Positions 61,220-64,000 of a stretch of 64,000 nucleotides of DNA are shown here, piece after piece. Position numbers and translations under genes: made by a program. Under the pieces are notes generated by a model, which was not told the DNA's origin, searched no databases, and worked only from the letters and a program-made list of their open reading frames with translations. The stretch is from Flavobacterium keumense. Its GTDB lineage: Bacteria; Bacteroidota; Bacteroidia; Flavobacteriales; Flavobacteriaceae. Location: NCBI RefSeq assembly GCF_029866485.1, contig NZ_CP092332.1, forward strand, positions 2,294,001 through 2,358,000, in the 5' to 3' direction. Positions within the stretch are counted from its first letter, which is position 1. Every line of letters begins with the position of its first letter.

Positions 61220-62761
61220 CTAATATTTAGCTGAAACACCTGGCTTGGGTAACGATTTTTGAATAAATTCTCTTAGATCATCAGTTCCTTTAATTAAATC
61301 TTCTTTTCTAAGATACATCATATGACCACTACGATATCCTTTCCAAGACATTCTGTCTTTTAACTTCCCACTAGGGTCCATTTGCCAAAGATTATATTTT
61401 GCATTAAAATAATCACATGCTCCATCATAATATCCTGATTGTACTAAAACATGTAAATATGGATTTTGAGCCATTGCTTGGCGCAAATTCTCAGCTGTTT
61501 GATCTCCTGAATTATCCCATGGATGTACTGGTCCAAACATATTATATTTTAAATCCGTTTTATAGCCCAAATTATTACGCATATAAATATTGATAGCAGG
61601 AGTAAAAGAATGTAGCCAAGAAGTTAATTCTGAGTTATAATCTGGATTATCTCCTGCATCTTTTCGATCAATCCCTTTGTAACGTGAGTCTAATCTACCT
61701 ACTGTAAATCCTTTATCTCTTAATAATTCTTTCCAAAAATAATCCAATGGAACATCCAAATTATTTTGTAAAATTACTTTTTCATCAAGCCCTGAATAAT
61801 AAGCCATTTTAGAAGCAATTTCTTTTCGCTTAGATTCTTCTAAAAATCCTCCTTTACTCAATGCAGGTATCAGTTCATTAATCGTGAAATTTTCTACTTC
61901 AGGCAACATTTCAGTTAAATCTTTAGATTGCAATTTTGAAGCAAGCCTTTTATGATACCAAGCTGTAGCGGCATAATACGGTAACCGTAAAGCTGCTTTT
62001 GAGACTACTCCTCTTTCTATACCTAAAGTAGTTGGTGAAACCAGAACAACTCCGTTCAAGTACATCCATTGACTATTTTGTAATTCTAACGCTAATCCAG
62101 AAACTCTTGTGGTTCCATAACTTTCACCTATAAGATATTTTGGCGAAGCCCAACGATTATTTCGACTAACAAACGTTTTAATCCATTCTGCAAGATACTT
62201 GACATCTGCATTCACACCAAAAAAAGTAGATTTTGGAGTTTCTTTATTCGTTATTCTAGAATAGGCTGTGTTTACTGGATTTACAAATACAATATCAGCT
62301 ACATCTAAAATAGAATACGGATTTTCTTTTACCCCATAAGGCTGAATTGGATACCCTTCATCATCAATATTTAGCAAAGTAGGTCCTGTATAGGCAATTT
62401 GCATCCAAACAGAGGCCGAACCGGGCCCGCCATTAAAAGAAATCACCAAAGGACGACTCGCACGATCTTTTACATCTGAACGCTCATAGTAAGTATAAAA
62501 TAAACCCGCAATCGTTTTACCATCTTCATCCCAAACGGGTATTGTTCCCGTTGTAGCTTGATACGGTACATTTTTACCTTTGATAATAGAAATGTGCTGT
62601 GTAACTACTTTTTCATCTGGATTGAATTTAATATTAGAAACTAAATTCTCAACTTTTTCAGGTAAAGTAGTAGTAGGAACTTCCGCTTTTTTAGGTTGAT
62701 TTTGTGCATTACTCCAAAAGAAAGAACTTGTAATCACAAAAGACAACAACATTTTTTTCAT
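61220..62761 (-). CDS. S10 family serine carboxypeptidase, exported
   Basis: A 513-residue exported peptidase. The signal peptide ends about residue 20 (SNAQ). The oxyanion motif FNGGPGSAS (109-117), nucleophile Ser214 in GESYGTTR, Asp446 in GYYDGAC and His480 in RSGHMMY form the S10 triad. These alpha/beta hydrolases remove C-terminal residues, usually at acidic pH, and in bacteria their substrates are unknown. It is monocistronic with a -7 box at 62804-62811. Confidence 0.93.
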   Translation of the reverse strand: MKKMLLSFVITSSFFWSNAQNQPKKAEVPTTTLPEKVENLVSNIKFNPDEKVVTQHISIIKGKNVPYQATTGTIPVWDEDGKTIAGLFYTYYERSDVKDRASRPLVISFNGGPGSASVWMQIAYTGPTLLNIDDEGYPIQPYGVKENPYSILDVADIVFVNPVNTAYSRITNKETPKSTFFGVNADVKYLAEWIKTFVSRNNRWASPKYLIGESYGTTRVSGLALELQNSQWMYLNGVVLVSPTTLGIERGVVSKAALRLPYYAATAWYHKRLASKLQSKDLTEMLPEVENFTINELIPALSKGGFLEESKRKEIASKMAYYSGLDEKVILQNNLDVPLDYFWKELLRDKGFTVGRLDSRYKGIDRKDAGDNPDYNSELTSWLHSFTPAINIYMRNNLGYKTDLKYNMFGPVHPWDNSGDQTAENLRQAMAQNPYLHVLVQSGYYDGACDYFNAKYNLWQMDPSGKLKDRMSWKGYRSGHMMYLRKEDLIKGTDDLREFIQKSLPKPGVSAKY

Positions 62762-62803
62762 AGTAATAGTATTAAACAGTTAAATATATTTCGATTAGAT
62801 AAA

Positions 62804-62811
62804 CAAATGTA
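62804..62811 (-). promoter_or_regulatory. -7 box TACATTTG for S10 peptidase gene
   Basis: A full TAnnTTTG match on the minus strand, 42 bases before the start codon. Confidence 0.45.
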
Positions 62812-62865
62812 AAATAAAACGGGAATAAATCATTCTATTCAAACAAGTTAAATACAGGTATAAAA

Positions 62866-62891
62866 AAATCCCAAAGCAAAGCTTTGAGATT
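62866..62891 (-). terminator. Terminator after the dual PPIase gene
   Basis: On the minus strand, an 11-bp stem with one mismatch (AAATCTCAAAG and its partner) closes a small loop and is followed by a T-run. Confidence 0.7.
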
Positions 62892-62915
62892 TTAATACTA
62901 AATATTAACGATGAA

Positions 62916-63848
62916 TTATTTTACATCCATCAACTCGACATCGAATATTAAAGTAGCATTCGGTGGAATTACACCTCCAGCTCCACGAGAACCATATCCT
63001 AAATGAGATGGTATTACAAAACGTGCTTTATCACCCACTTGCAACAAGGCAATTCCTTCATCCCAACCTTCAATAACATTACCTCTACCTAATGGGAATT
63101 CTATTGGTTTTTTACGCGCATACGAACTATCAAATACTTTTCCGTCTGCTAATTGTCCAGAATAGTGAACAGAAACTGTTTTTCCATTTTCTGCTTTTTT
63201 ACCAGAACCTCTTTGAATAAATTGGTAACGCAATCCGGTTTCAGTTTTCTCAAAACCAGCCGCTAATTTTTCCATTTCAGCCTCAACAGCAGCACGTTCT
63301 GCCTCAATACGTTTTGCACGAGCACCTTCAAAAGTTCTAAAAGCTTCTACTGCATTCCATTGCTCAGCCTCTGCACCCACTCTAATTATTTCCAAAGTCT
63401 CCAAAACATCCCCTTGTGTCACAGCATCTACTACTTCCTGTCCTTCTACTACATGACCAAAAACAGTATGCTTACCGTCTAACCAAGATGTTGGAACATG
63501 AGTGATGTAAAATTGAGAACCATTAGTGCCAGGACCTGCATTAGCCATAGCTAAAACTCCCGGACGATCGTGTTTCAAACTCGGGTGAAATTCATCATCA
63601 AATTTATATCCAGGATCTCCTGTTCCAGTCCCCTGAGGACAACCTCCTTGAATCATAAAATCAGGAATTACACGGTGAAATGTTAATCCGTCATAATATT
63701 TTGTCCCTTGTGGTTTCACTTTGTTTTCCAAGTTACCTTCAGCCAAAGCCACAAAGTTTCCCACCGTTCCTGGCGTTAAATCGTGTGTTAATTTTACTAA
63801 AACCGACCCTTTAGTGGTGTTGAATTTAGCGTATATTCCGTTTTCCAT
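62916..63848 (-). CDS. Dual-family peptidylprolyl isomerase: cyclophilin-FKBP fusion
   Basis: A 310-residue cytoplasmic protein joining two unrelated proline isomerases. The cyclophilin domain (about 1-158) has catalytic Arg59 in TFHRVIPDFMIQGG and NGSQFYIT. A charged helix (about 165-200, rich in Glu, Ala and Arg) links to an FKBP domain (about 204-310) with VSVHYSGQLADGKVFDSS, GWDEGI and GYGSRGAGGVIPPNATLIFD. Such CFBP immunophilins are reported from Flavobacterium and a few other organisms. No signal peptide is visible, so it should assist cytoplasmic folding. Confidence 0.95.
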   Translation of the reverse strand: MENGIYAKFNTTKGSVLVKLTHDLTPGTVGNFVALAEGNLENKVKPQGTKYYDGLTFHRVIPDFMIQGGCPQGTGTGDPGYKFDDEFHPSLKHDRPGVLAMANAGPGTNGSQFYITHVPTSWLDGKHTVFGHVVEGQEVVDAVTQGDVLETLEIIRVGAEAEQWNAVEAFRTFEGARAKRIEAERAAVEAEMEKLAAGFEKTETGLRYQFIQRGSGKKAENGKTVSVHYSGQLADGKVFDSSYARKKPIEFPLGRGNVIEGWDEGIALLQVGDKARFVIPSHLGYGSRGAGGVIPPNATLIFDVELMDVK

Positions 63849-63871
63849 TTTTGTTGATTTTTATTGAAGCG

Positions 63872-63879
63872 CAAAATTA
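63872..63879 (-). promoter_or_regulatory. -7 box TAATTTTG for PPIase gene
   Basis: A full TAnnTTTG match on the minus strand, 23 bases before the start codon. Confidence 0.45.
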
Positions 63880-63919
63880 CAATAATAATATAGAAAAGGC
63901 AAAACTGAATTTATTTTAT

Positions 63920-64000
63920 GGGCGTGACCTCCGCAAGAGCTCCGGTCGGGCTGTACGCTTTATCTTTTTTGGTAGTCTCGAGAGCCTCGACTACCTAAAA
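63920..64000. repeat. G+C-rich structured intergenic repeat, cut by the window edge
   Basis: From about 63920 the composition turns sharply G+C-rich (GGGCGTGACCTCCGC and CTCCGGTCGGGCTGTACGC). Then TATCTTTTTT leads into a hairpin with arms GGTAGTC (63971-63977) and GACTACC (63989-63995). No reading frame fits. I recall non-coding repeats of this type (GGGCG...GGTCGGGCT...TATCTTTTTT) scattered between genes in Flavobacterium genomes. The right half is outside the window. Confidence 0.5.

Overview
The window looks like an ordinary chromosomal stretch of a Flavobacterium-type bacterium (Bacteroidota, Flavobacteriaceae). The DNA is A+T-rich and has almost no Shine-Dalgarno sequences. Many intergenic regions carry the Bacteroidota -7 box TAnnTTTG. 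Several families are typical of the phylum: DUF4293, DUF3276 (PUR-alpha-like), long NusB, Rho with an Asn/Gln-rich insert, a LETM1-related protein, a cyclophilin-FKBP fusion, MnmD without its oxidase half, and bacillithiol enzymes. I see no prophage, insertion sequence or CRISPR array, and one tRNA (His).

Layout. 1-540: decaying remnants of a PIN-domain gene and of a ytxJ-like bacilliredoxin gene. 0.58-5.3 kb: a secreted unknown protein, a NIPSNAP protein, ornithine aminotransferase, and a secreted dienelactone hydrolase with an M28 peptidase lipoprotein. 5.3-5.43 kb: a striking cloverleaf inverted-repeat element. 5.4-8.8 kb (minus strand): sulfurtransferase, tRNA-His, BshB1 (bacillithiol), isochorismate synthase and a hotdog thioesterase (menaquinone). 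8.9-16.2 kb: a beta-helix lipoprotein, PurL with a small in-frame repeat insertion, and an LTA-synthase-like sulfatase-fold enzyme. 16.3-24.2 kb: a complete fatty-acid beta-oxidation cluster (acyl-CoA ligase, MarR regulator, HAD/ECH fusion, thiolase, acyl-CoA dehydrogenase) with two homologous hairpin repeats between its genes. 24.3-26.2 kb: Cu/Zn SOD lipoprotein and LETM1-related protein.

26.2-31.2 kb is the most interesting part. A CbbR-like LysR regulator is divergent from a run of five genes: small membrane protein, small unknown, DUF6671 protein with two four-cysteine sites, Sua5/YrdC threonylcarbamoyl-AMP synthase, and SbtA-type bicarbonate permease. The run converges with a beta-carbonic anhydrase. 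The common substrate is bicarbonate, so this may be a bicarbonate supply and sensing module. It is followed by an OxyR with both redox cysteines.

32-64 kb is mostly housekeeping. It holds MnmD, IlvE, a MazG-like pyrophosphohydrolase, an ECF sigma factor operon with putative membrane and periplasmic partners, Kup, an RsmB-like methyltransferase, Rho, and a NarL-type two-component pair. It continues with TruA, two ABC exporters, dihydrolipoyl dehydrogenase, CysM, a GlgA/GlgM-type glycosyltransferase, PepT, YajC, NusB, DUF3276, an S10 peptidase and the dual PPIase. The right edge cuts through a G+C-rich structured repeat. Hairpins with U-runs close most transcription units, and convergent pairs often share one bidirectional hairpin.
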